A program made the translations under genes and the position numbers. A stretch of DNA of 41,327 nucleotides from Algoriphagus aestuarii (GTDB lineage Bacteria > Bacteroidota > Bacteroidia > Cytophagales > Cyclobacteriaceae), in contig JAFIDK010000003.1 of assembly GCA_017051695.1 (NCBI GenBank), positions 1 through 41,327 of the forward strand, written 5' to 3'. Of the stretch, positions 17,714 to 25,605 are shown piece after piece. The notes under the pieces are model-generated. The model did not search any database. It saw only the letters and a list, made by a program, of their open reading frames with translations, and was not told the DNA's origin. Every line of letters starts with the position of its first letter. Positions within the stretch are counted from its first letter, which is position 1.

Positions 17714-18424
17714 ATGGCGGAAGTAATTGTAATCACACCTGTTAAGAATTCCATTGATACAACTTTGGATACTGCAAAAGCAATAGCGGCATCATCTGTT
17801 CAGGTGAAACACGTTATTTTTAACGATTTCAGTTCGGAGGAAACGAAGTCCAAACTGGAACAGGAAAAGTCAAGCATAGGGTATGAATTAGTCCACATTG
17901 AAGACTTGACAGATCATCCCTCTCCAAACTACAAACTTGTCCTCCAAATGGCCCAAAAGATGGGACTCGAACAGAATTTACCTGTGTTGGTGGTAGAGTC
18001 AGATGTAGTCGTGACTGAGAGTACTGTGGGAGAAATTCTAAACTTCCAGAAGTCTCATTTAAACTCCGGATTGGTAGGTTCCGTGACAGTAGATGAAAAT
18101 GGGCAAGTGAATTTTCCCTATTTGAAGTTTAAAGGGGTGAAGGATCAGATTATTTCCACTCAAAGAAGCCTTAGTTTTTGCTGTACCTTGTTTTCTTTGC
18201 CATTTTTAAAATCATTCGACTTTTCGGAATTAGATGGAGCTAAGGATTGGTATGATACTTTTATTTCCAAAAAAGCAATCGAATTGGGCTTTGAAAATTA
18301 TGTATTGATGAATGCCCCTGTTTGGCATCGACCACATGCCAGTCGTCCATGGAAGCAATTGAAATACACCAATCCACTGAAGTACTATTTTTTGAAATTC
18401 TGGAAAGGGTTGGATAAAATCTAA
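17714..18424 (+). CDS. GT-A-fold glycosyltransferase family 2-like protein
   Basis: A 236-residue cytoplasmic protein resembling family 2 nucleotide-sugar glycosyltransferases. ATG 17714 (MAEVIVITPVKN) is preferred to an in-frame TTG at 17678, which would fall on the promoter. The N-terminus has the typical strand-turn (VIVITPVKNS) and HVIFNDFSS, where related enzymes bind the nucleotide. ESDVVV at 95-100 stands where the metal-binding DxD normally occurs, although only one aspartate is in place. A C-terminal HRPHASRPWKQLKY is conserved-looking. It is followed by convergent FkbM and DUF616 genes that also suggest surface-glycan modification. Acceptor and donor are unknown. Confidence 0.65.
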   Translation: MAEVIVITPVKNSIDTTLDTAKAIAASSVQVKHVIFNDFSSEETKSKLEQEKSSIGYELVHIEDLTDHPSPNYKLVLQMAQKMGLEQNLPVLVVESDVVVTESTVGEILNFQKSHLNSGLVGSVTVDENGQVNFPYLKFKGVKDQIISTQRSLSFCCTLFSLPFLKSFDFSELDGAKDWYDTFISKKAIELGFENYVLMNAPVWHRPHASRPWKQLKYTNPLKYYFLKFWKGLDKI

Positions 18425-18428
18425 AACT

Positions 18429-19253
18429 CTAGTCCATGAACTGGCGCATTTCCTTATTTGTAGACCGTAATGCGAGAGTGTCTCTTCCGAATTTTTTCAA
18501 TAGATATCCATTGGTCCGAAGTAATTCATAACAAGCTTCCAAGTCATTTGGGTCCAGATTTTCATTTTCAAAAATGATTGCCTCAGGCTTGGTTTTAGGA
18601 ATATCAAAAATCAAAATCACCTGGAGATCGTATCCTTCTGCATCTATTTGGAGCAAATCGATTTTCGAAATATTGTACTTCTCGATTAAGGTTTGGGGTG
18701 AAATGACTTGGACATCTACTGCTTGGATTTGTTCTTCAGGGTCTTTTGGTATTTCAAGACCATATTTAGTACAGTTCATTTGCACTACCCCGCTTTTAAA
18801 ATGATCTTCGATTTGTTCCAATGAAAAAGATGCTAGGCCAGTGGCCCACCTCATTTGCGAAAATCCGATTTTATAAAGTTTTTGAGAGCCATCTTCCTTC
18901 CCGATTGCTGCACAGATGGGAAATAAACCCTTGTTGTTTTTATAAATTCTACTCAGTTCATTTTTAAAAACATCAGGTTGTGGTTCTAAAAGGACGCCTT
19001 TCCATCGGTCTCTTTTGATGAATTTATGGATGGGGTCGTGAGTAATCCCATCATTTGCTCCAATTTGAATCACGTAAAAATCTCCTTTTTTCGAAAGGGA
19101 ATAGGCGGATAGGAATTCTGATAGACTGCCCTTTTTAGGTTGATAAAAGTATTTATAAAAAGAAATAAAGGCAGGATTGTCGTTTGCACTGAGATTAAAC
19201 CTAAAATTTTTCCAGAATAACTTAAAAGCAGATTTTACTTGATGTTTTAGCAT
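18429..19253 (-). CDS. FkbM-family SAM-dependent methyltransferase
   Basis: A 274-residue class I methyltransferase of the FkbM family, which usually O-methylates sugars or natural products. The SAM-binding motif I is VIQIGANDGITHD (61-73), followed by VLLEPQPDVF (87-96, the acidic residue that binds the ribose) and the family-typical IDLLQIDAEGYD (198-209) with D204. The first 50 residues are basic and aromatic, as in members that work at the membrane on glycans. It ends five bases from the stop of the convergent GT-A-like gene and is divergent from the DUF616 gene. Confidence 0.88.
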   Translation of the reverse strand: MLKHQVKSAFKLFWKNFRFNLSANDNPAFISFYKYFYQPKKGSLSEFLSAYSLSKKGDFYVIQIGANDGITHDPIHKFIKRDRWKGVLLEPQPDVFKNELSRIYKNNKGLFPICAAIGKEDGSQKLYKIGFSQMRWATGLASFSLEQIEDHFKSGVVQMNCTKYGLEIPKDPEEQIQAVDVQVISPQTLIEKYNISKIDLLQIDAEGYDLQVILIFDIPKTKPEAIIFENENLDPNDLEACYELLRTNGYLLKKFGRDTLALRSTNKEMRQFMD

Positions 19254-19382
19254 GAACTAATTAGGAATGGCTGTAAGGATTTCAATCAAACCCCAATATT
19301 AACATTATTTCCAAGGTTGATTCATTTTTCCCTTCGTCCATTGTTGTCGATATTTAGGAATTCATCTATTCTTTCACATTTC

Positions 19383-20099
19383 ATGTCAAAAAAATTAATT
19401 TATTCTGTAGTTACTAATCAATATGACACGATCAAGCCTGTGAAGCATTTTCCGGGATTCGATTATTGGCTATTTACAGATCAGGGAAATTTGAAAGTGG
19501 ATGGTTGGGAGGTAAAGCCACTGCCGAAATCATCCAACCCAATCAAGCAACAGCGATTGGTAAAAATCAATAGCATAGAGAATACTCCTGGATATGAATT
19601 AACGCTCTATATGGATGGCAATATGGAGATCCTAGAAAACCCCCAATTGTTTCTGGATAGATTTTATACCGGTGGGTTTTTAACCTGTGAGCATCCTAAA
19701 AGATCCACGTTAAAAGAGGAAGGGAAAGAGATTTTAAGGAAAAAGAAAGATCTCCCTGAAAATGTGGAAAAGGCACTTTCCTATGCTTTTGAAATGGGGT
19801 ATCAAGATGATTTGGGACTCTTTGAAACAATGGTCGTGGTGAGGGACAAATCACCAGAAGTGAAAAAGCTCGAGGAAAAGTGGACAGAGATCTTTAATAG
19901 AAACTCCCATAGGGATCAATTAAGCTTGCCTTTGGCTTCCTTTCTTTCACAGGTGAAGGTTCATGCCATTCCTCGGGCAGAGCTCTTTAAGTATATCAAA
20001 AGAAACAGAGGGCATAATGTTTCGCTCAAATTTTTTAAGGGTCAAAAAAATCCTACGCAAGGGATTTGGGCTCGGATTGCAAATTTTTTCACCAAGTGA
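19383..20099 (+). CDS. DUF616 putative glycosyltransferase
   Basis: A 238-residue protein of the DUF616 (TOD1/MUCI70-like) family, regarded as a GT-A-fold glycosyltransferase. The ATG at 19383 (MSKKLIYSVVTNQYDTIK) gives the usual family start; the upstream TTG at 19317 is not needed. The family pattern is visible: YWLFTDQ (about 31-37), VKINSIE...YELTLYMDGNMEI with the metal-binding DGN in the DxD position, FLTCEHPKRSTLKEE, and GLFETMVVVRDKSPE. The C-terminal HRDQLSLPLASF is also typical. It probably adds a sugar to a surface polysaccharide; the substrate is not known. It is divergent from FkbM. Confidence 0.8.
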   Translation: MSKKLIYSVVTNQYDTIKPVKHFPGFDYWLFTDQGNLKVDGWEVKPLPKSSNPIKQQRLVKINSIENTPGYELTLYMDGNMEILENPQLFLDRFYTGGFLTCEHPKRSTLKEEGKEILRKKKDLPENVEKALSYAFEMGYQDDLGLFETMVVVRDKSPEVKKLEEKWTEIFNRNSHRDQLSLPLASFLSQVKVHAIPRAELFKYIKRNRGHNVSLKFFKGQKNPTQGIWARIANFFTK

Positions 20100-20425
20100 T
20101 CTAGTGGTAATGTCAAGTTATAAGATTGCAATAGATAGGAACCAAAACTGAAATTCTAATTTGTTCTATTAATCGGTAATTAAGACTTTTTTTGTTTGAT
20201 TAAAGTGAAAAAATCCAAACAATAATTTGTTTAATTAAATAGATATGATAAATTTATAACGGTGATTAAACAACTTTTCTCTATTATTTGATTTTTTAAG
20301 ACTTTGAATTCGATAAGGATTCATTTTTCGAACTCTATCAGTTTTCAAAAATCCGGATTACGATCCGGATTTTTTTTTGCTGTTTTTTTAGTGAACTTTT
20401 GGACTTGCAAATTGTCCTTCTATCT
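20100..20425 (+). other. AT-rich non-coding stretch with a detached terminator
   Basis: No gene is visible in these 326 bases between the DUF616 stop and the DUF4421 start. The first 245 bases are very AT-rich. The only clear structure is the terminator at 20347-20374. It could be the late end of the DUF616 transcript, a terminator of a small RNA, or a leader attenuator for the DUF4421 gene 52 bases downstream. Confidence 0.5.
20347..20374 (+). terminator. Strong terminator 250 bases from the nearest upstream gene
   Basis: A 12-bp stem (AAAAATCCGGAT at 20347-20358 with ATCCGGATTTTT at 20363-20374) closes a TACG loop and runs into further T residues. It lies about 250 bases after the DUF616 stop and ends about 50 bases before the next start codon. 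Confidence 0.85.
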
Positions 20426-21475
20426 ATGGTCCTACCCAGGAAGCTTATTTTCACTTTCTTGATCGCGCTATCCGTGTCTATTACGTCATCACTTGCTCAG
20501 AAGAAGATGTCAAATCTTGATACCGCGTATATTGAAAGCACGGATAATTTATTCGCGGCAAGAGTTTATTTCTCCCATAAGTATACAGATCTCCTTATTA
20601 AAGTTCCTGAGGAAAAAAGAGAGTATGTTTTCGAGCCAAACTCAGGCCTAAATTTAGGGTTGGGATTTACTTTCCAGACGTTTACATTAAATGTGTCCGT
20701 GCCTTTTGGCTTTTTGAATCCTGATAGGCAGGAGGATTGGCCGTTTTATCTGGATTTACAGGCTCATGTTTATCCCCAAAAATGGATTTTTGATTTTTAT
20801 GGACAATTTTATAGAGGTTATACATTAGACGAAAAATACCTTGTGGATTCAGATGAAAAATACTTGCGAGAGGATATGAAGTTGAATTCTATAGGATTAA
20901 ATGCCAATTATTTGTTTGGAGGAGAGAAGCTTTCACTTGCGGCTGCTTTTAATCAAACTGCTATTCAGAAAAAATCGGCATTTTCTCCTTTCGTAGGTTT
21001 TGAAGGGTATTTAGGTGGCATGAGTGGGGACTCGCTTTTGATTCCAAGTAGTGAGATGCTGACGAAATTGAATTTCCAAAAAGCAAAGTATTTTCAATTT
21101 GGACCCAATGCAGGCTTAGCTGGAACTTTGGTTTTCGGTAAGAATTTTTTTCTGACAGGAGTCGCATCTGTTAATTATAGTGTAGGCTATGCAAATTGGG
21201 AAAGAGAGGAGACTGAGTATAAAAAATGGGGTGGAGTGCCTACATACTTGCTTAGAGGGTTTTTTGGTTACAATGACCGGAAGTTTTCTATCAATGTGAA
21301 TTATGTCTACAAAAACCTCAATTTGGTTTTGAATGAGCCCTTTGATCAAGCTGTTAATACAGGAAACTATAGATTAAACATTATTTATAAGTTTGAGGTA
21401 AAAAGAGAATTTTCGGAATGGTTTTACAAAATCAATCCGATGAGAATTCTGAACAAAAACCTTAAACCGGAATAA
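20426..21475 (+). CDS. DUF4421 outer-membrane beta-barrel protein
   Basis: A 349-residue exported protein of the DUF4421 family found in Bacteroidota. The ATG at 20426 gives a signal peptide (MVLPRKLIFTFLIALSVSIT, cleavage near SLAQ); a TTG at 20399 is less likely. Mature-protein features of the family are AARVYFSHKYTDLLI, the NSGLNLGLGFTF segment, FYGQFYRGY, and many alternating amphipathic strands ending in YRLNIIYKFEV, consistent with a 10-14-strand outer-membrane barrel. Function is unknown for the family. The gene follows the detached terminator and may share its transcript with the aldehyde dehydrogenase gene 46 bases downstream. Confidence 0.8.
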   Translation: MVLPRKLIFTFLIALSVSITSSLAQKKMSNLDTAYIESTDNLFAARVYFSHKYTDLLIKVPEEKREYVFEPNSGLNLGLGFTFQTFTLNVSVPFGFLNPDRQEDWPFYLDLQAHVYPQKWIFDFYGQFYRGYTLDEKYLVDSDEKYLREDMKLNSIGLNANYLFGGEKLSLAAAFNQTAIQKKSAFSPFVGFEGYLGGMSGDSLLIPSSEMLTKLNFQKAKYFQFGPNAGLAGTLVFGKNFFLTGVASVNYSVGYANWEREETEYKKWGGVPTYLLRGFFGYNDRKFSINVNYVYKNLNLVLNEPFDQAVNTGNYRLNIIYKFEVKREFSEWFYKINPMRILNKNLKPE

Positions 21476-21521
21476 GTGGAAATAAAGAAAAAGTTAAGTT
21501 TTAAAGTAAAAATAGATTGTC

Positions 21522-23066
21522 ATGTCAGATCAATTTGGAATTAAGGAATCATTAGCTCGGTTGGGAATCGAATCAAAAAATCTAGGTGTATCTACAGGTG
21601 CCAAATGGTTGGACTCTGGAGAATCTTACATTTCTTCAATTTCTCCTGCTGATGGAGCTTTGATAGCCGAAGTGCAGATTGCTAATCAAGAAACTTATGA
21701 ATCAGTGATCGCCACTTCACAAATGGCATTTGAAAAGTGGAGGTTGGTTCCGGCACCTCAGAGGGGTGAGATCGTCCGTGAAATAGGGAATGCCTTACGG
21801 GAAGTGAAAGCTGATTTGGGAAAATTAGTTTCCTACGAAATGGGAAAATCCTACCAAGAAGGATTAGGAGAAGTTCAAGAGATGATCGATATCTGTGATT
21901 TTGCTGTAGGTCTTTCACGTCAATTATATGGTTTGACGATGCATTCGGAGCGACCTGGTCACAGAATGTACGAACAATGGCATCCGTTAGGGATTGTAGG
22001 GATTATTTCTGCGTTTAACTTCCCCGTGGCTGTTTGGTCATGGAATGCTGCATTGGCCTGGGTTTGTGGGGATGTTTGTCTTTGGAAGCCTTCTGAGAAA
22101 GCTCCTTTGTCTGGTGTGGCGTGCCAGCATATCGCATCTAAAGTGTTTGCTAAGCATGGAATGCCTGAAGGTATTTGCTCACTGATTATTGGCGATTATA
22201 AAGTAGGGGAAATGATGTCTCATGATGTTAGGGTTCCTTTGGTTTCAGCTACTGGCTCCACACGCATGGGGAAATTGGTTGGTCAGGCAGTCGGGGGTAG
22301 ATTGGGCAGATCCTTACTGGAACTGGGAGGAAATAATGCTATTGTCATCAGTCCAGAGGCGGATATGGATATGGCCATTCGGGGCGCATTGTTTGGAGCT
22401 GTAGGGACTGCAGGTCAGCGATGTACTTCTACAAGGAGGTTGATCATTCATTCCAGTATTTTTGAAGAGGTGAAAACTAGGCTGGCTAATGCTTATTCCA
22501 AACTTGTGATTGGGAATCCGCTGGATGAAAAAAATCACGTCGGGCCATTGATCGATCAAGATGCTGTTTCAATGTATTTGACAGCGACCAAAAAGGTATT
22601 GGAAGAAGGAGGTAAGGCAGTAGTAGAAGGTGGTGTTTTGGAAGGTGAAGGGTATGAATCCGGTTGTTATGTAAAACCGGCAATTTATGAAGCTGAGAAT
22701 CATTTCCAGATAGTACAACATGAAACTTTTGCTCCAATACTTTATCTCATCAAGTATGAAAAGATTGAGGAAGCTATTGCCATTCAAAACGGAGTGCCTC
22801 AAGGTTTATCCTCTGCAATTATGACTTTGAACATGCGGGAGGCAGAGGCATTTCTCTCTGTGGCTGGTTCTGATTGTGGCATAGCCAATGTGAATATCGG
22901 AACCTCAGGAGCAGAAATTGGAGGAGCTTTTGGAGGTGAAAAAGAGACAGGTGGAGGAAGAGAATCAGGTTCAGATGCCTGGAAAGCTTATATGAGACGC
23001 CAAACTAACACCATTAATTACAGCTCAAATTTACCTTTGGCTCAAGGAATAAAATTTGATATTTGA
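21522..23066 (+). CDS. ALDH7-family aldehyde dehydrogenase (antiquitin-like, alpha-aminoadipic semialdehyde type)
   Basis: A 514-residue NAD-dependent aldehyde dehydrogenase that resembles human ALDH7A1 along its whole length. Shared features are the SSISPADG...EVQIA start, FNFPVAVWSWN (about 165-175), the general base E267 in LLELGGNNAI, the nucleophile C301 in GTAGQRCTSTRR, and the diagnostic C-terminus GGAFGGEKETGGGRESGSDAW ending LPLAQGIKF. By family knowledge it oxidises alpha-aminoadipate semialdehyde in lysine breakdown, but bacterial members may detoxify other aldehydes. No lysine-degradation genes are adjacent. A terminator hairpin follows. Confidence 0.93.
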   Translation: MSDQFGIKESLARLGIESKNLGVSTGAKWLDSGESYISSISPADGALIAEVQIANQETYESVIATSQMAFEKWRLVPAPQRGEIVREIGNALREVKADLGKLVSYEMGKSYQEGLGEVQEMIDICDFAVGLSRQLYGLTMHSERPGHRMYEQWHPLGIVGIISAFNFPVAVWSWNAALAWVCGDVCLWKPSEKAPLSGVACQHIASKVFAKHGMPEGICSLIIGDYKVGEMMSHDVRVPLVSATGSTRMGKLVGQAVGGRLGRSLLELGGNNAIVISPEADMDMAIRGALFGAVGTAGQRCTSTRRLIIHSSIFEEVKTRLANAYSKLVIGNPLDEKNHVGPLIDQDAVSMYLTATKKVLEEGGKAVVEGGVLEGEGYESGCYVKPAIYEAENHFQIVQHETFAPILYLIKYEKIEEAIAIQNGVPQGLSSAIMTLNMREAEAFLSVAGSDCGIANVNIGTSGAEIGGAFGGEKETGGGRESGSDAWKAYMRRQTNTINYSSNLPLAQGIKFDI

Positions 23067-23075
23067 TATGAAAGG

Positions 23076-23113
23076 AGCAGGCCAATGGATCATTTATTGG
23101 CCTGCTTTGATTT
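23076..23113 (+). terminator. Terminator after the aldehyde dehydrogenase gene
   Basis: A perfect 11-bp stem, AGCAGGCCAAT (23076-23086) with ATTGGCCTGCT (23096-23106), closes a nine-base loop and is followed by TTGATTT, a weak T tract. Confidence 0.75.
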
Positions 23114-23130
23114 AATCCAATTGAAAAGGC

Positions 23131-23160
23131 AAAAAAAAAGCCTTAGAAATTTCTAAGGCT
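23131..23160 (-). terminator. Terminator of the tRNA-Val transcript
   Basis: A 22-base perfect palindrome (23139-23160). On the minus strand it is followed by nine T residues (23131-23139). It starts five bases from the 3' end of the second tRNA-Val. Confidence 0.85.
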
Positions 23161-23164
23161 AATG

Positions 23165-23239
23165 TGGGAGTTGAGGGATTCGAACCCCCGACCCTCTGCT
23201 TGTAAGGCAGATGCTCTGAACCAACTGAGCTAAACTCCC
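23165..23239 (-). tRNA. tRNA-Val (anticodon UAC), copy 2 of the pair
   Basis: A complete 75-nt cloverleaf on the minus strand: acceptor GGGAGTT pairs with AACTCCC, the D arm is GCTC-loop-GAGC, the anticodon stem TCTGC/GCAGA holds the loop CTTACAA with anticodon UAC, the variable loop is GGGTC and the T loop is TTCGAAT, with discriminator A. CCA is not encoded. It is identical to the copy 86 bases upstream and is transcribed with it. Confidence 0.97.
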
Positions 23240-23325
23240 AAAAATAATAGTTGAAGTTCTGATCCTCTAAGAATGAGATGAACTTCTTGAAAAGAAGATG
23301 CTCCTTTTGAGCTTATTTAATGATG

Positions 23326-23400
23326 TGGGAGTTGAGGGATTCGAACCCCCGACCCTCTGCTTGTAAGGCAGATGCTCTGAACCAACTGAGCTAAACTCCC
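23326..23400 (-). tRNA. tRNA-Val (anticodon UAC), copy 1 of the pair
   Basis: Base-for-base identical to the copy at 23165-23239, with the same cloverleaf and UAC anticodon. It is the promoter-proximal gene of the pair; the promoter at 23434-23464 lies 34 bases upstream of its 5' end. The 86-base spacer between the two copies holds no other gene. Confidence 0.97.
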
Positions 23401-23433
23401 ATCTTTGAATTCCTTTCCTTTCGAAAGGGAATG

Positions 23434-23464
23434 CAAAGGTAGTTTGAAAATGATTTGAAGCAAA
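23434..23464 (-). promoter_or_regulatory. Promoter of the tandem tRNA-Val genes
   Basis: On the minus strand this reads TTTG (23464-23461), a 19-base spacer, then TACCTTTG (23441-23434). Both boxes match the Bacteroidota -33/-7 consensus exactly and the spacing is ideal. A short CTTTCGAAAG inverted repeat sits between the promoter and the tRNA. Confidence 0.8.
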
Positions 23465-23619
23465 TCATGGATTGATTTTTTTTAATCCTTTTTAATAATT
23501 GCTTGATAATGAGATTAGAAATTATTTGTCGTTTACAATTATTTCCAAAATTCTCCATTTCTTTATTAAAAAAGCAAGAAGTCTAAAAAGAGAGCTTACG
23601 AACAAACTCTCATTTTCAA

Positions 23620-25446
23620 TTATTGAATATTTAGCATAAATCCAGCCCGAAACCACCTTCCTGGCATTTGGATGGTTGCCGCTTCTATGTACTCAGTGTC
23701 TGTAACATTGGAGGCTTCAGCAAAGAAACCTATTTTGCCAATTCGATTGTAATCCACTCTCATATCCATCACAAAATATGGATCTTGATTCATACGCTCC
23801 ACATAGCGCACTTTAGTGCTCCATTCTGTTTTCTTTCCTATTCCTATCAAGATACCTCCAATAACCTGGTTTTTTAATGCGGTCAACGCATATCGGGTTT
23901 CAATACCTGGCTGCTGGATGATATCTGCGTTGATGTAATTATAGGAAAAGCTGAATTCTTTTACCTGCAGCTGTGAAGTACTTGGATTTACTCTGTAGAA
24001 GAAAGATGCTTCAATTCCATTGAATTTTACCTCGTTGAAATTTTGGGGTTGCCAAGGAGTGTTTTCATCAGGTCGTGTCCATTCGATCAGATCATCGGTG
24101 TTTCTAAGGAAATAAACGAGTTCGGCTCGGAAACCTGATTTGGCCCATTTGGCACCGATCTCGAAATTCTGGGCCTGCTCTGGAGTCAATTGGTCGTTTC
24201 CTATATTTGTTGGTCCTACATAATAAAGATCTGTAAAACTAGGGATTCTATAGCTTACCCCATATCCAGAATAAAGTCGGATTTCTTTACTTGCCTGAAA
24301 TCCAACTTCTGCTCCAGGAAAATGCTTCCATCCATATCCGGAATTGTAGTTAGAATAAATTCCAGCCCTCAAATCTACCTTAGGGCCGACATTCACCAAT
24401 TGCTCTAGAAAAACGCCACTCAACGACCGGTCTCTATTACCAAGGTTGTTACTTTCAAGTGCTTCTTTTCTCGTCTCTATGCCGAATCCGGTGGTGCCTA
24501 ATGTCGACTTGAAATGACCATTTGCCTCTAAAGCATAAACATCTGAAGTATGGTTGTTTTGGTAAAACTCAGGTTCATTCCTTCGGAGTCTGTATTCATC
24601 CACATTTTTGCGAAAATAGGCTCTGGTATTGAGATAGAAGTTGCCAGGATTCCAAGTATGACTCAGCGATGCGAGAGTGGTTTGTATACTCTCCCATTGA
24701 TCGGGAAATGTACTGGAATAAAATCCATTGGCACCAAAAGTTCTGTCAGTATAGGCAATCATCCCTCTGAGGCTGTTTGTTTCATTGAGTGCCAATCCAC
24801 CTTCATAGAAAATATTGCTCACTTTATAATCCGAATTGTATTGGTAGCCGTCCGAATCATCATAGGATACAGCCAGATTTTGCTTGTATTTCCCTGCTGG
24901 CAGCGAACCAGCAAAGTTGATTCCTCTCATTCCGAAATCTCCAGCATATCCCTGCACTCTAAGATAGCGTTCGTCATGAAGACTTGTGATCACATTGATG
25001 GCTCCAGCGTATGCATTTTGCCCGAAAATTCTTGATCCCGGACCTTTCAAAACTTCCACTCGGTCTATGTTTACCAAAGGAACCGGAATATTCATCATAT
25101 GGTGGCCCGATTGAGGATCAGTTAATTTAATGCCGTTGACCAGCATCAAAGTCTGGGCGAAAGAACCTCCTCTGATTCCTATATCGGCCTGGACGCCTGT
25201 CACACCTCGCTGTCTGACATCTACTCCTGGTACAAAAGATAAAACTTCCTGTAAGCTTCTGGCAGGGGTGGTTTCGATCTCCAGTTTATCGATGACGGAG
25301 ATGTTTCTGCTTTGTTTGGAAAAGGGGATTTGAATCCGGTTTTCCTGAATTAGTACTTCTTCTAGATTTTGGGTAGTAGTATCAGTTTGGGCTTTGAGTT
25401 GTATTGAAATCAACAAAACCGCGACACTCAACATTGTTTTTTTCAT
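23620..25446 (-). CDS. TonB-dependent outer-membrane receptor, BtuB-like
   Basis: A 608-residue TonB-dependent transporter. A signal peptide (MKKTMLSVAVLLISIQLKAQ) is followed by a short segment LEEVLIQENRI that fits the TonB box region. The plug domain covers about residues 45-160 (LQEVLSFVPGVDVRQRG, IGIRGGSFAQTLMLVNG, VEVLKGPGSRIFG). A 22-strand barrel follows and ends in the aromatic/hydrophobic terminus AGFMLNIQ used for barrel insertion. It has no N-terminal carboxypeptidase-like domain and no SusD partner nearby, so it is not a polysaccharide SusC-type receptor. Size and layout resemble BtuB/siderophore receptors, but no cobalamin riboswitch was seen upstream; the ligand is unknown. Confidence 0.85.
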   Translation of the reverse strand: MKKTMLSVAVLLISIQLKAQTDTTTQNLEEVLIQENRIQIPFSKQSRNISVIDKLEIETTPARSLQEVLSFVPGVDVRQRGVTGVQADIGIRGGSFAQTLMLVNGIKLTDPQSGHHMMNIPVPLVNIDRVEVLKGPGSRIFGQNAYAGAINVITSLHDERYLRVQGYAGDFGMRGINFAGSLPAGKYKQNLAVSYDDSDGYQYNSDYKVSNIFYEGGLALNETNSLRGMIAYTDRTFGANGFYSSTFPDQWESIQTTLASLSHTWNPGNFYLNTRAYFRKNVDEYRLRRNEPEFYQNNHTSDVYALEANGHFKSTLGTTGFGIETRKEALESNNLGNRDRSLSGVFLEQLVNVGPKVDLRAGIYSNYNSGYGWKHFPGAEVGFQASKEIRLYSGYGVSYRIPSFTDLYYVGPTNIGNDQLTPEQAQNFEIGAKWAKSGFRAELVYFLRNTDDLIEWTRPDENTPWQPQNFNEVKFNGIEASFFYRVNPSTSQLQVKEFSFSYNYINADIIQQPGIETRYALTALKNQVIGGILIGIGKKTEWSTKVRYVERMNQDPYFVMDMRVDYNRIGKIGFFAEASNVTDTEYIEAATIQMPGRWFRAGFMLNIQ

Positions 25447-25551
25447 AAGAATCGTTGAAAATTCAGCCCAAAGAACTGCTGAAAAATCTCTAAATCCAAC
25501 CTTTTAAAATCTGTGAAATTTAGTTAATGAAGGAGCTCTTGTGTAAAAGTC

Positions 25552-25583
25552 TTGAAAGGAACCAAAGGATATCCTTATTTTAG
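25552..25583 (+). promoter_or_regulatory. Candidate promoter of the M1 peptidase gene
   Basis: TTG (25552-25554), a 21-base spacer and TATTTTAG (25576-25583) fit the Bacteroidota -33/-7 pattern with one mismatch (TTAG instead of TTTG) in the -7 box. The ATG is 22 bases further on. Confidence 0.42.
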
Positions 25584-25605
25584 CCTCCAATTATTTAACA
25601 GCAGT

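Noticed and set aside
23165-23400. The duplicated tRNA-Val as a mobile-element attachment site
   Set aside because: The two copies are complete and the 86-base spacer holds no integrase or element genes; this is ordinary tandem tRNA duplication.
25447-25605. A cobalamin riboswitch upstream of the BtuB-like receptor
   Set aside because: The gap is short and contains none of the conserved B12-box sequence.
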